The translations under genes and the position numbers were made by a program. 64,000 nucleotides of DNA, from contig NZ_SJPV01000002.1 in NCBI RefSeq assembly GCF_007860135.1, forward strand, positions 333,055 to 397,054, written 5' to 3'. The number at the start of each line of letters is the position of its first letter. Within the stretch, counting starts at the first letter, position 1. Positions 7,028-16,598 of this stretch are shown here, piece after piece. The notes under the pieces were generated by a model. It searched no databases and was not told the DNA's origin. It saw only the letters and a list, made by a program, of their open reading frames with translations. Source of the DNA: Novipirellula artificiosorum. Its GTDB lineage: Bacteria > Planctomycetota > Planctomycetia > Pirellulales > Pirellulaceae.

Positions 7028-9922
7028 ATGTCACGACCATTCACCCATCGCACCCCGATCTGTCGCTTCGCAACTGCCCTGCTGCTCGTTGCGCACTGCG
7101 CATTCACGGCCGCGGTCGCGGCATCGGTCGAACACGACGCGAAGAATCCGCAGCTTGCATTCGCGGCGCGGGAACTCGAAGGCGCGATGAAAGAGGCCGG
7201 ACAGGACGACCTTCAGGTGACACTGAGCATCCAGGCCGACGCGTCGTCGCCGGAAGCGTTTCAGATCAGGAGCGCCGGACCGAATCGCGTGGAAGTGATC
7301 GGCTCCGATTCCCCGGGCGCGATGTATGGCGGGCTGGAGATCGCTGATCGGCTGCGGCTGAAGCTTCCGATTCAGGATCAGGCGGGGAAACCGTTCATCG
7401 CGAAGCGCGGGATCAAGTTCAATATTCCACTCGATGCGCGGACGCCTTCCTATGACGACACGGGCGACTCGGCGCAGAACAACATCGAGACGATGTGGGA
7501 CTTCGAGTTCTGGAAGGCCTATCTCGATGACCTCGCGCGCTACCGCTACAACGTGCTGACCTTCTGGAGCACGCATCCGTTTCCCTCGCTGATCAAGCTG
7601 GAGGAATATCCCGAGATCGCGATGGACGACGTCTATCGCGTCGCGGTGCCCCTGCAACCCAGCTTCAAGAACAAGCTGCAGGACATCGATCAGAATGGCG
7701 ACGGCCACCTGAGCCTCGAGCACGACGCGAAGGTGCTGAAGCTCGTGAAAACGATGACCATCGACGAAAAGATCGCGCACTGGCAGCGGGTGTTCCAATA
7801 CGCCAACGATCGTGGAATCGAGATCCATTGGTTCTGCTGGAACATCTTCACCTTCGGCGCGACCGGTCACTACGGCATCACCGAGGATCAAACCAATCCC
7901 ATCACGGTGGAATACACGCGGCAGTGCGTGCGGCAGTTGCTGCTGACCTATCCGCAGATCGCAGGCATCGGCGTGACGGCGGGAGAGAACTCCGACCGTT
8001 CTACCAAGGGCGAGCACGCGACGGAGAACTTCATCTTCAATACCTTCGGGCGGGGAATCATGGACGCGCGGAAGGGGCAGCCCGGGCGGCAGGTGCGGTT
8101 CATCTTCCGCCGGCATGTGACCGAACGCGACGCGGTGATGGACGCGTTCAAGGGCTACACGGGCGGCATCCTCGACACGAGCACCAAGTATGCGGTCGCG
8201 CACATGTATTCGTCTCGCCGGCCGCAGGAGTGGGAGACGCGCATTGTGGCCGAGGGCTGGCCGGAGCATTTCAAGACCTGGCTCAACTTGCGCAACGACG
8301 ACATCGTCATGCAGCGCTGGGGCAGTCCGGACTTCGTGCGCGAGTTCATCAAGTGGATGCCGCGCGAACATTCACCCGGCTTCTACATGGGCTCGGACGG
8401 CTACGTCTGGGCGCGCGAGTCCGTCGCAAAGAATCCCGAGATGGCTGGGCGGCTGGAAGTCGACAAGCACTGGTATCAGTTCCGGCTGTGGGGCCAGCTC
8501 GCCTACAACACCGACCTCGGTCGCGACTACTGGGAGGCGACGCTGGCGCATCGTTTTCCCGGCGTGGACGCGAAGGCGCTTTACGACGCGTGGGAGTCCG
8601 TGTCCGAAATTGTGCCGCAGGTGAACCGCGCCGTCTGGGCGCCGACCGATGGCGACTTCGCGGCGGAAGCCTGTGCGCAGCGTGACGGGTTTTTGGGTGT
8701 TGATGATTTCCATTTCGCACGAAAGCCGATGGTGCTGACGCGGGTGAAGGACGCGCCCGACCCGCAATGCGTTTCGGTGACCGACTGGGCGAAGGCCGTC
8801 CTGTCGAAGAAGCCGGTGAAAGGCCTCACGCCGCTGCAGGTGGCGGACAATCTCGACGGGTTTGCCGCGACGGCGCAGTCCGCGCTGACTGCGTTGCGGC
8901 AGAATGCGAACGGCAACGTCGAGTTGCTGGAGACGCTCAACGACATCGAGAGCATGGCGTTTCTCGGCCGCTACTACGCCGACAAGACACGTGGCGCGGC
9001 GAAGCTCGCCCTGTTCCGCGAGAGCAATCGCGAATCGAAGCCGTTTCACGCCGAGGCCGTCGCGCACTTCCAGGACGCGGTCGAGGAATGGCGGCAGTAT
9101 GCGCGGGTCCTCACGCCGCAATACAAGACCCAGTTGCTGGCGCGGACGCATTTCCTTGACTGGAACGCCACGCTGAAGGAGGTCGAGAACGAGCTCGCGA
9201 AGGTGGAGAGCGAAGGCGATTTCCCGGAAGTGCAGTTCACCAATCCGACGGACGGCGCGCAGCTCGCGGCGAACTCCGACCTGCGAGTGGAGGTTCAGGC
9301 CAGCGACCGCGACGGCATCAAGGAGGTGAAGCTGTATCTCAACGGCCTGCTGCTCGACGCCGACAAAAAGGCGCGACCCGCTTATGCGTGGAGTGGCTCA
9401 AGCGATGACCTGTTGAAGGGACTGAAGACGGGCGTGCATCAACTCGCGGCCGTGGCCGAGGACATGACCGGCGTGAAGGCGCGGCAGGAGATTCAGATTT
9501 CGGTGGGCGACGTGGCAAAGAATGCCGAGGCGAACTGGAAGGATGAGATTCATCAGGTGCTCCTGAAGGATGGCGACCGGATGATGGCCGGTGATCGCAT
9601 CGACCTGCCGCGGCTCGAGTGCAAGGTCATGTTCAACACCTCGGGCAAACTTGTGGTGATCGACCAGAACACCGGCCTGCTCTGGGGCTCATTCTCGAAA
9701 GACGAGGACGACCTTTCGCACTTTGCCGAGTTCAAAAACGGCCAGTTCGTCACCTGGCGTGGTACGCCGGAGAAACCGGAGGTGGCGTTGTGGAAATCCA
9801 GGGAGCAACCCGAGCCCGGCGACCACCGACTCGCCATCACGGTCGGCAAGCGGCTGATCATCTATCGGGAAACCGAAGGGAAGCTCCGCACCGTAGTCTG
9901 GATGAGTCCGGAGCCGAACTGA
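7028..9922 (+). CDS. Large secreted glycosidase-like protein with Ig-like domain
   Basis: The protein has 964 residues. A GGAGG site seven bases before ATG 7028 fixes the start, just after the sulfatase stop. Order: signal peptide; an N-terminal alpha/beta domain like the one before GH20/GH67 barrels (AARELEGAM, VIGSDSPGAMYGGLEIADRL); a probable TIM-barrel from about 135 (KRGIKFNIP, FWKAYLDDLARYRYNVLTFW); and a region from about 735 like an Ig/Big domain (TNPTDGAQL, VKLYLNG). An EF-hand-like loop DQNGDGHLSLE is at about 221-231. The exact family and catalytic acids were not identified; an alpha-uronidase-like role would suit the PL7 and sulfatase context, but this is inference. A 20-residue copy of its K468-L487 segment occurs in the chimeric ORF at 4125. 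Confidence 0.7.
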   Translation: MSRPFTHRTPICRFATALLLVAHCAFTAAVAASVEHDAKNPQLAFAARELEGAMKEAGQDDLQVTLSIQADASSPEAFQIRSAGPNRVEVIGSDSPGAMYGGLEIADRLRLKLPIQDQAGKPFIAKRGIKFNIPLDARTPSYDDTGDSAQNNIETMWDFEFWKAYLDDLARYRYNVLTFWSTHPFPSLIKLEEYPEIAMDDVYRVAVPLQPSFKNKLQDIDQNGDGHLSLEHDAKVLKLVKTMTIDEKIAHWQRVFQYANDRGIEIHWFCWNIFTFGATGHYGITEDQTNPITVEYTRQCVRQLLLTYPQIAGIGVTAGENSDRSTKGEHATENFIFNTFGRGIMDARKGQPGRQVRFIFRRHVTERDAVMDAFKGYTGGILDTSTKYAVAHMYSSRRPQEWETRIVAEGWPEHFKTWLNLRNDDIVMQRWGSPDFVREFIKWMPREHSPGFYMGSDGYVWARESVAKNPEMAGRLEVDKHWYQFRLWGQLAYNTDLGRDYWEATLAHRFPGVDAKALYDAWESVSEIVPQVNRAVWAPTDGDFAAEACAQRDGFLGVDDFHFARKPMVLTRVKDAPDPQCVSVTDWAKAVLSKKPVKGLTPLQVADNLDGFAATAQSALTALRQNANGNVELLETLNDIESMAFLGRYYADKTRGAAKLALFRESNRESKPFHAEAVAHFQDAVEEWRQYARVLTPQYKTQLLARTHFLDWNATLKEVENELAKVESEGDFPEVQFTNPTDGAQLAANSDLRVEVQASDRDGIKEVKLYLNGLLLDADKKARPAYAWSGSSDDLLKGLKTGVHQLAAVAEDMTGVKARQEIQISVGDVAKNAEANWKDEIHQVLLKDGDRMMAGDRIDLPRLECKVMFNTSGKLVVIDQNTGLLWGSFSKDEDDLSHFAEFKNGQFVTWRGTPEKPEVALWKSREQPEPGDHRLAITVGKRLIIYRETEGKLRTVVWMSPEPN

Positions 9923-9962
9923 GTTTCATCAACCAAGAGAGCAATTGCAAAGAAAGATACCT

Positions 9963-12275
9963 ATGAACATGAATCGAACCCCTTCCCTGACGGCCGAATG
10001 TTTCGCACGCTGGCTCGTGCTTGGCGCGGTCGTCTGCTGCGCAGCGCTGGCACCCACTCAATCGGCACACGGAGACCAACCGGCGGGCGTGGTGGTGGAC
10101 TTCTTTCCGGGCGGCAAATTGCGTCCGAAGTTGAGCCCCTGGCAGGTGATGATCGCGAATCTCGACCAGACACCTCCAACTGTCAGCACGCGCGACGCTT
10201 CCAAAGAAGTTCCCGGGTTGACCGGCACGCTTGGCGGCGGCGAGGGCTCAATTGAAATCACGCTCGACGGTCGCAGCGACGATGCCTCACAGTGGATCGC
10301 GTCCACCTGGTCGGGCGGCGCGTCGCATCCCGTCAGCGGCAGCGAAGCCGGGCTGGGACTCAGCGACGCAGCGGGCGGCAACAAGGTGGACGACGGCGAA
10401 GCCATCGTGTGGGCGTTCGACCTCAATGCGCTCAAGCTCGCCTCCGGTGAATCGCTGATTCTGATGTCGGTCGATTTCGGCGGCGAAGCCGAGGGCGAGA
10501 AGGCCGAGTTCTGGCGGCGCGTGGACGGCAAGGGCACGCGCATCGCCACAGGCGGACGATGGGACGGCAACCTCCCCGTCGCGCATGGCGACGAGTTTGC
10601 GTTGGCCGGCAACGGGCGCCTGCGTTCGTTGACGCTTCGTGTCGGTTCCATCGCCGCTTCGCCTGCGGCCGCCGCCACGGCGACGAGTGCAACGAGTGCG
10701 GCGGGCGTTCGCGTGTCAGGCTCGGCTCCGAACATCATCATGATCCTGGCCGATGACATGGCGTGGTATGACACGCCAGTCCGAATGGATGAGCGTCTGG
10801 AAAACTCCGCGCAGGAGATCATGCGCAGTTTGAAGGATCCCGCGAACCCGTCACAGCCTTACCAGTGGAACCTCCAGAAGCTCGCCGATCAGGGCATGCT
10901 GTTTCGTAACGCCTATTCCGCCGCACCGCAGTGCACGCCCACGCGCGCCTCGATGCAGACCGGCATGACCACGGCGCGGCATCGCCTGAGCGTCGAGCTG
11001 GGCGGAAAGGGCATCGGTGAGATCAACCTGAAGCCGGAGTTACAGAAGTTCCCGGTCATTCCCAGCGGCGTTCGCAAGCCGTTCCCACCCGACATGGTCA
11101 CCATCCCCGAGGCGCTCGCGCCTTTCGGTTACCAATGCGCGCACTACGGCAAATGGCATCTGGAGTCGGACCCGCTCTCGGAAGGCTACGCCGAGACTGA
11201 TGGCGACACGGACAATGACGGCGGCAAAACCTACGACGCCAAGGACCCGCTCATCCCCGCCGATCTGGAAAACGCAAAACGGATCAAGGAGATCACCGAC
11301 AAGGCGATTGCCTTTGCAAGGAAACAGAAGGACGCCGGACTGCCGTTCTACATCCAGATGTCGCACTACGCCGTTCACGCGCCGTGGGAGTGCAAGCAAT
11401 CGTCGCGGGCGCTCTTCCAGAATCATCCGGATGTGGTCGCGTTCAACGAGGGCGAGTCCGATCCCGCCAAGCTGAACCGTAAAGACGATCCCGCGGTGTT
11501 CTTCGGGATGATGTTTGAACTCGATCAAAGCGTCGGGCGAATCGTGCAGGCGATCGATGAGCTCGGCCTCACCGACAAGACCTACGTCCTTTTCAAATCG
11601 GACAACGGCTATCGTCGCTTCGACACCCAGCACTTCATGCAGCCGTTTTATGGCGAGAAGTGGTTCCTGTGGCAGGGTGGCATTCGTGTGCCGATGATCG
11701 TGAAAGGCCCGGGCGTTCCGACGGGATCGGTCAGCACGGCGAATGTGGTCACCTACGATCTGCTGCCTACCTTCCACGATTGGGCGAGCGATGCTGCGGG
11801 CGGGTTGTCGAATGTGGACGGCCTCAGCCTGAAGGGAATTCTCAAGGGCGAGCCACCGACGCAGGCGATCGTCGATCGCCCCCTCTATTTCCACTACCCG
11901 CACTACCGCTCGTCCATGCCGCTTTCGGCTGTTGTCAAAGGCGATTACAAGCTAGTCTATTCCTGGGACGCGACCATCCGTGCCGACATATCGGTTGCCG
12001 ATCCGCGCATGCTTTTCAACCTGGCTGACGACCCGGGCGAGTTCCACAACCTCACCGCGAAGCACCCTGCGCTGGCCGTGAGTCTGTGGAAAGAACTGGA
12101 CGGCTACCTCACCAGCGTCGAGGCCCGGCGGCCGCGTGACAACTCGGCGGTTTACCGCGCCGACGGCGGCAAGGAATTCGAAGCCGACGACAACGCTAAG
12201 AACCGGGATCTGTTTCCGCCCTTCGAGGGCAATCGAAAACCGGACCCCGACCTGAACGATCTGCCTCGCAAGTGA
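9963..12275 (+). CDS. S1-family sulfatase with extra N-terminal domain
   Basis: The 770-residue protein starts at ATG 9963 with a long signal region. About 220 residues of Gly/Asp-rich beta-type sequence follow (VVVDFFPGG, WIASTWSGG, LTLRVGS) and an Ala/Thr linker. The sulfatase domain begins at about 258 (NIIMILADDMAWYD). The formylglycine motif is C324-T-P-T-R328, and HYGKWHLE, SHYAVHAPW and KSDNGYRRF are present. A sulfatase of this type is normally 450-550 residues, so the N-terminal half is an addition, possibly a carbohydrate-binding or coordinating module. A DTDNDGGKTYDAKDP segment looks calcium-binding. Its last 28 codons and the following junction recur in diverged form at 16469-16598. 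Confidence 0.88.
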   Translation: MNMNRTPSLTAECFARWLVLGAVVCCAALAPTQSAHGDQPAGVVVDFFPGGKLRPKLSPWQVMIANLDQTPPTVSTRDASKEVPGLTGTLGGGEGSIEITLDGRSDDASQWIASTWSGGASHPVSGSEAGLGLSDAAGGNKVDDGEAIVWAFDLNALKLASGESLILMSVDFGGEAEGEKAEFWRRVDGKGTRIATGGRWDGNLPVAHGDEFALAGNGRLRSLTLRVGSIAASPAAAATATSATSAAGVRVSGSAPNIIMILADDMAWYDTPVRMDERLENSAQEIMRSLKDPANPSQPYQWNLQKLADQGMLFRNAYSAAPQCTPTRASMQTGMTTARHRLSVELGGKGIGEINLKPELQKFPVIPSGVRKPFPPDMVTIPEALAPFGYQCAHYGKWHLESDPLSEGYAETDGDTDNDGGKTYDAKDPLIPADLENAKRIKEITDKAIAFARKQKDAGLPFYIQMSHYAVHAPWECKQSSRALFQNHPDVVAFNEGESDPAKLNRKDDPAVFFGMMFELDQSVGRIVQAIDELGLTDKTYVLFKSDNGYRRFDTQHFMQPFYGEKWFLWQGGIRVPMIVKGPGVPTGSVSTANVVTYDLLPTFHDWASDAAGGLSNVDGLSLKGILKGEPPTQAIVDRPLYFHYPHYRSSMPLSAVVKGDYKLVYSWDATIRADISVADPRMLFNLADDPGEFHNLTAKHPALAVSLWKELDGYLTSVEARRPRDNSAVYRADGGKEFEADDNAKNRDLFPPFEGNRKPDPDLNDLPRK

Positions 12276-12318
12276 ACCCACGAATACCGACACAGTTTAT
12301 GCAAAAGAGATCCTTCAA
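12192..12318 (+). repeat. Direct repeat, copy 1: sulfatase end plus next gene start
   Basis: This copy covers the last 28 codons of the sulfatase at 9963 (AKNRDLFPPFEGN to NDLPRK), the stop, a short gap and the first codons (MQKRSF) of the following broken sulfatase. The matching copy is at 16469-16598. Both coding parts are exactly 84 bases from AAC to the stop. The copies differ at many third positions. Confidence 0.8.
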
Positions 12319-13673
12319 AGTGATGAGCGGAGTCGCCAGTTGGGCGGCGATGGGTGTCTTCACCGCTCTCACCGTGTGCGCCGCCGGGCCGAAGCCCAAC
12401 ATCGTCGTCATTCTGTCTGACGATCAGAGTTGGGTGGGTTCTTCGCAGGAGATGATTGCCGGCGACGCGCGCACGCGCAGCGATTATTTCCAGACACCCA
12501 ACATCGAACGTCTCGCACTGATGGGAATGCGATTCACGCAAGGGTTCTCGCCCGGTGCGTCCTGCTGCCCAACGCGTCGATCGCTGCAGACGGGCCAAAT
12601 GCCGGCGCGGCACGAATACAACGGGGATCGCGAGGGCTGGACCGCGACCTATCAAGCAACTCAACATTCCGCGGATGTTGAAGGCGGCGGATCCACGCTA
12701 TGTGACCGCTCATTTCGGTAAATGGGATCACCGCTACGACGAGATTACTCCGGCGGAGCAAGGCTACGACTTTTCCGATGGGTACACCGGCAATTCTACC
12801 GGTGGAGCGAAAGGAAGTGGAGGACCGGCGGTGCAGGACGATCCGAAACGGATCGATACGATCACCAACAAGGCGTTGCAGTTCATCGACCGCAGTCACG
12901 CCGCGAATCAGCCATCTCGCCAACGATCCCGAGTTGGCCAGTATCAAGCAGAAGATGGCAGCCAGTCTGCCCCAACGCAACGTGGCCCGACTCGTTGAAA
13001 GAGGGCGGAACGGATGCGTACGGTCGCAGATTCCAGAAGCTTCGCGACGAAGGCATCCCCGAGTGGCTGGGCAGAGTTCCGCAAGAGGGTGCTCAAGTGG
13101 CACCTCAACGGCGTGCGTGGCGAGGGAGTGCCCGTGCTCGGCGACGACGCGAATCATCCCGGCCACTACGGCTTCGACGAGTGGCTGTCGGTCACGAACT
13201 ATTTCGATGTCAATCCACTGATGAGCCGCAACGGCAAGTTCGAGGAGTTCACAGGCGACTCGTCGGCCGTCGTGGTGACGGAAGCACTGAAGTTCATGGC
13301 GCGGCAGAAGGCCGGTGGTGCGCCATTTCTCGCCGTCATCTGGTATGGCTCGCCGCATGCTCCGATGCGGGCGATGGATGAGGACTTGAAAGGATTGCCC
13401 CGCGGCAAGGCCGCGCATCACCTTGGAGAGATTGTGGGCATCGATCGCAGCATCGGTGCGCTGCGGAAGGGATTGCGCGAACTGGGCATCGATCGCGACA
13501 CGCTGGTGTGGTATTGCAGCGACAACGGCGGTCTGAACGTCGATCCCAATGCGGTGGGCCATCTGCGAGGACACAAGGGCGATCTGTTCGAAGGCGGCAT
13601 TCGCCGGTTACGAGAAGAAGACTTCGCGCGCTCCGAAGGAGAAGCGAAGAAAGTAGTAGATCGGCCGTAGAGA
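12299..13673 (+). pseudogene. Broken sulfatase mosaic, several families and frames
   Basis: ATG 12299 starts a sulfatase with a signal peptide, metal motif (NIVVILSDDQSW) and maturation motif CCPTR near 12560. Near 12640 the frame shifts, and the same protein goes on (KQLNIPRMLKAADP, AHFGKWDHRYDE) to about 12895. The next piece, in another frame at 12909-12985 (LANDPELASIKQKMAASLP), is the C-terminus of an iduronate-2-sulfatase-like enzyme. Another frame carries [15 protein letters not shown] (about 13010-13060). From 13085 to 13590 comes the central part of a third sulfatase ([30 protein letters not shown]) with no N-terminus. A tail in yet another frame ends near 13670. No complete enzyme can be made from this. 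Confidence 0.85.
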
Positions 13674-13705
13674 CGATTGTCGCCATCCCGTCGGAATGGA
13701 TTAAG

Positions 13706-14821
13706 ATGAAACCGATTATCAACCGTCGAAAGTTCACCGGGCTCGCACTAGCAGCTTCGGCTGGTCACGGGTTGCCTGGCTTCAGCCGTGTGTTCGGTGC
13801 AACCGCCCCGCGTGAACTGGACAAATTCGGCGGCTGGACGGGGAAGCAATTCAAGCCCACCGGATTCTTCCGCGTGGAGAAGGATGAACGCTGGTGGCTC
13901 GTCACTCCGGAAGGGAACGCCTTCCTCAGCTTCGGCATCAGTCATCTCGAGTCGAATCTATTCAAGGAGGCTTACAATCGCGAGGCGTGGCAGGAACGTC
14001 TCGGCGTGGCGAACGCAGACGACTGGCAGACGTTCGCCCCGGCGCTACGGTCGTGGTTCCTGGAGATTTGCCGCGACTACGGCTTCAACACGATCGGCGT
14101 GCACAACTCGCTGCAGGTCGTCAACCGCCCGGTGCCGGCCGTGCCCTACATGCAGCCGATCCACTTCATCGACATCCCGCTGCTGACTGAGGAGGATTGC
14201 CGGGAGCGCCCCGACGTCATCGGCGGCGCGCAACGTCCTTCGCGGATCGGTTTTCCGAGACGGCTGCGGAACCTCGGCCCGGACGCGCCCGGCAAACGGG
14301 CCTACGTTGAAACGATGAGCAAGGTCTATCGCGACCGCATCGCGGACTTCAACACGACCTACGGCATGCGGTTCAAAACCTTCGACGCGCTCGCCGCCGC
14401 CGCGGACTGGCGACTACAGACGCAGCTCTCGAACGCCAACGAGACCCGCGACAACATCGAGTTTCTCCACGCCGTCGTGGACCAGTATTACCGGACGGCG
14501 AAGGAGGCAATCCGGCGATACGACCGCAACCATTTGTTCGTGGGTGACAAGCTCAACGGGAACACCGACTCGCTGGATACGGTCCTGCCGGTGACCAGCA
14601 AGCACACCGACGTGGTGCTCTACCAGATGTATGCGCGCTACGAAGTCCAGCGGCCCGGGCTCGATCGGTGGGCGAAGCTCGCCGCCCAGCCGTTGATCAA
14701 CGGCGATGCCGCCTTCACGATGATCACCGACACGATGCCGCGACCCTATGGACCCGTGGCGGACAACCTGCGCCAGCGCGCCGAGTGGACTCTACGAAAT
14801 CGCAACGAGGAACGAATCACA
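13706..14821 (+). pseudogene. C-terminally truncated agarase-like glycosidase with Tat signal
   Basis: The protein begins MKPIINRRKFTGLALAASAG, a twin-arginine-type signal. A glycosidase N-terminal region follows (GFFRVEKDERWWLVTPEGN, FLSFGISHLES) that resembles the GH50/GH86 agarase-type proteins of marine bacteria. About 360 residues remain. Sequence stays convincing to about DNLRQRAEWT near 14792, where such proteins continue for several hundred residues, then changes to unrelated codons. There is no stop; the frame runs directly into the next gene at 14822, so one reading frame covers both. The catalytic part appears lost. The family assignment is moderate; the truncation is clear from the junction. 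Confidence 0.62.
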
Positions 14822-16357
14822 ATGACACGATACCTCACCGCAATCATCGTTGTCCTGGTCGCCGGAAATGCTCTTTGGACGACAACGAGCGCCGCAGAGT
14901 CTGAGAATCGCCCTGAGTCCAAACCTGATGTTGCCGAGTCCATTGCCGCTCGGCTCGGCAGAGGCATTGTTCTGGATGTCTCGTCGCCCGAAGAACATTC
15001 GCCGGTGAAGATGCCATATGAACCCGAACAACTCGATGCGATCCGAGTCGCAGGCTTTCAAAGTGTCCGTTTCTATGTCGTGGTGAGGCGAGATCCTGCG
15101 ACTTACAAAGCCATGATCGATGATGCGCTCAGTCGTCAGCTGGCGGTCATGATTTCGATGTGGGGCGACGGTGGATGGGCGGCGAGTCCGAAAGAAGGGC
15201 TCGCCGAGTTTGTTCGCGCGTGGGACAACTATGCGATGTTCTACAAAGATCATTCGCAGGAACTCGTCCTTGACCTCTGGAACGAACCGGCGGGTTTGCT
15301 GTTGAAAGATGGAAAGCCGGTGGGAATCAAAGACGACAAGACCGCGATGGAGTATCTGAACGCTGCCATCCCGGTGATCAGGAAGACAAACCCCAATCGC
15401 ATCCTTGGAATCGGCAGTCCCGGCTTGAACGGCTGTTTGGAACTTGAGCAGTTCGTTACACCGGAGCACCTGACCTATAAGCTCGAGGACGGCTCCGGCT
15501 TTAAGAACGACGACGGCCTGATCGGCCTGTTCCACATGTATCATCCTCACGCCTTCACGCACTGGACCCAAAAACTGGATGCATTGCCGCGCTGGAAAGA
15601 GGAAGTACGGGAGCAGTTATCACACCCTGTCGCCTGGTCGAAGCGGTGGCGAAAGCCGGTCATCCTCGATTACCACCTGCAACTCATCGGCGGACAACTG
15701 CAGTCGTTGTTGCGGCGCCACGAAGCAGCGCGGATTGATTCGATGCTGATCGGAAACGAACTCCACTCGATGGCGACGAATCCCGAATACCAGTTGAGAT
15801 GGGAGAAGTTAATCGCCGGCATCCGGCCGCTCTTTTCAGGCAGGCTCGGATACAACGCCGGGGGACTCATCGGTCCCTGGGAATCGTCGCAGGAGTACTT
15901 AAACGTCAGCTTCATTGACTCGCTCGATTTCATCGGCATCTCGGCCTACCCTCGGCTCCCGAAGGAACTTGACGCCGATGCAGATGACTACCTCGCGGGA
16001 TGGCGCAAAAGCCCGTACGGCGAAGATCTGGTTGCGCAGTTGACCGCGTTCATCGCGGATCAAGGCAAGGAGGTCTACCTGACGGAACTCGGTTCACCGG
16101 CCAATAAGGGCGGGATCGAATACTTCAATCCCGGCAAGCCGATGAGCTACGATCTCGAACAGCACGCAGCGTTCTATGAAGTGTCGCTCGACGTGCTGGC
16201 GGGCGTCGAGAAGTTGCAGGGTGTTTACATCTACAACTGGCACGCCAACGCGGGAGGAAAGCCGGGATTCCATCCCGAGACAAATCCAGGTGCTTACGTC
16301 TGGAACGTCTTTGGAAAACCTGCTCAGAACGCGATTCGGCGAGAGTTCCTGAAATAA
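14822..16357 (+). CDS. Secreted hybrid glycosidase: GH5-like front, GH113-like back
   Basis: ATG 14822 has GAGGAA ahead of it and begins a signal peptide, so it is taken as a separate 511-residue gene although the upstream fragment is in frame with it. Residues 45-282 look like the first two thirds of a GH5-type barrel, with acid/base E155 in DLWNEP and HMYHPH. At about 282-290 the sequence changes to a second barrel half like GH113 or related families: E313 in IGNELHS, FIGISAYPRLP and nucleophile-like E422 in YLTELGSP. The expected GH5 nucleophile motif (SEWG-like) is missing at the seam near 15668. The product could fold as a new barrel, but it may be another inactive fusion. Confidence 0.6.
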   Translation: MTRYLTAIIVVLVAGNALWTTTSAAESENRPESKPDVAESIAARLGRGIVLDVSSPEEHSPVKMPYEPEQLDAIRVAGFQSVRFYVVVRRDPATYKAMIDDALSRQLAVMISMWGDGGWAASPKEGLAEFVRAWDNYAMFYKDHSQELVLDLWNEPAGLLLKDGKPVGIKDDKTAMEYLNAAIPVIRKTNPNRILGIGSPGLNGCLELEQFVTPEHLTYKLEDGSGFKNDDGLIGLFHMYHPHAFTHWTQKLDALPRWKEEVREQLSHPVAWSKRWRKPVILDYHLQLIGGQLQSLLRRHEAARIDSMLIGNELHSMATNPEYQLRWEKLIAGIRPLFSGRLGYNAGGLIGPWESSQEYLNVSFIDSLDFIGISAYPRLPKELDADADDYLAGWRKSPYGEDLVAQLTAFIADQGKEVYLTELGSPANKGGIEYFNPGKPMSYDLEQHAAFYEVSLDVLAGVEKLQGVYIYNWHANAGGKPGFHPETNPGAYVWNVFGKPAQNAIRREFLK

Positions 16358-16385
16358 CTGGCTGGCAGCTGTCGAAGGACAGAAC

Positions 16386-16552
16386 ATGAACATAACGAGT
16401 CGAAGACAGTTTCTGCGACGGAGCCTGATCCTGGGCGCGAGCTCGACGCTGGTAGGGCTGAGCTGGCCAACGCGAAAAACCGCGACCTGTTTCCGCTCTT
16501 TGGGGGTAGCCGGAAACCGAACGCCAATCTGAATGACCTGCCTCGCAAGTGA
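16386..16552 (+). pseudogene. Tat-signal stub joined to a sulfatase tail
   Basis: ATG 16386 opens with MNITSRRQFLRRSLILGASS, a clear twin-arginine signal, but no mature domain follows. At about 16465 the sequence becomes, in a different frame, the last 28 codons of a sulfatase related to the gene at 9963 (AKNRDLFPLFGGS to NDLPRK, stop 16550-16552). Two gene ends have therefore been joined with everything between them lost. Confidence 0.75.
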
Positions 16553-16598
16553 ACCCGCTATACTAGCCACACCGTTTATGCAAAAAGAGATCCTTCAA
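16469..16598 (+). repeat. Direct repeat, copy 2: sulfatase end plus next gene start
   Basis: This is the partner of 12192-12318. It keeps the 84-base sulfatase tail, the AAGTGAACCC around the stop, and a following ATG with CAAAAAGAGATCCTTCAA. It has one A more than copy 1, which puts the second start out of frame. Divergence is too high for a recent duplication. Confidence 0.8.

Noticed and set aside
7031..8371. 446-residue minus-strand frame opposite the glycosidase-like gene
   Set aside because: It is a shadow frame of a G+C-rich gene, with Arg/His/Val-rich composition and no start signal; the plus-strand gene has a ribosome site, signal peptide and domains.
13706..16357. Single 884-residue two-domain glycosidase
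   Set aside because: The second part begins with its own ribosome site and signal peptide, and the first part breaks off inside its domain, so two genes are more likely.
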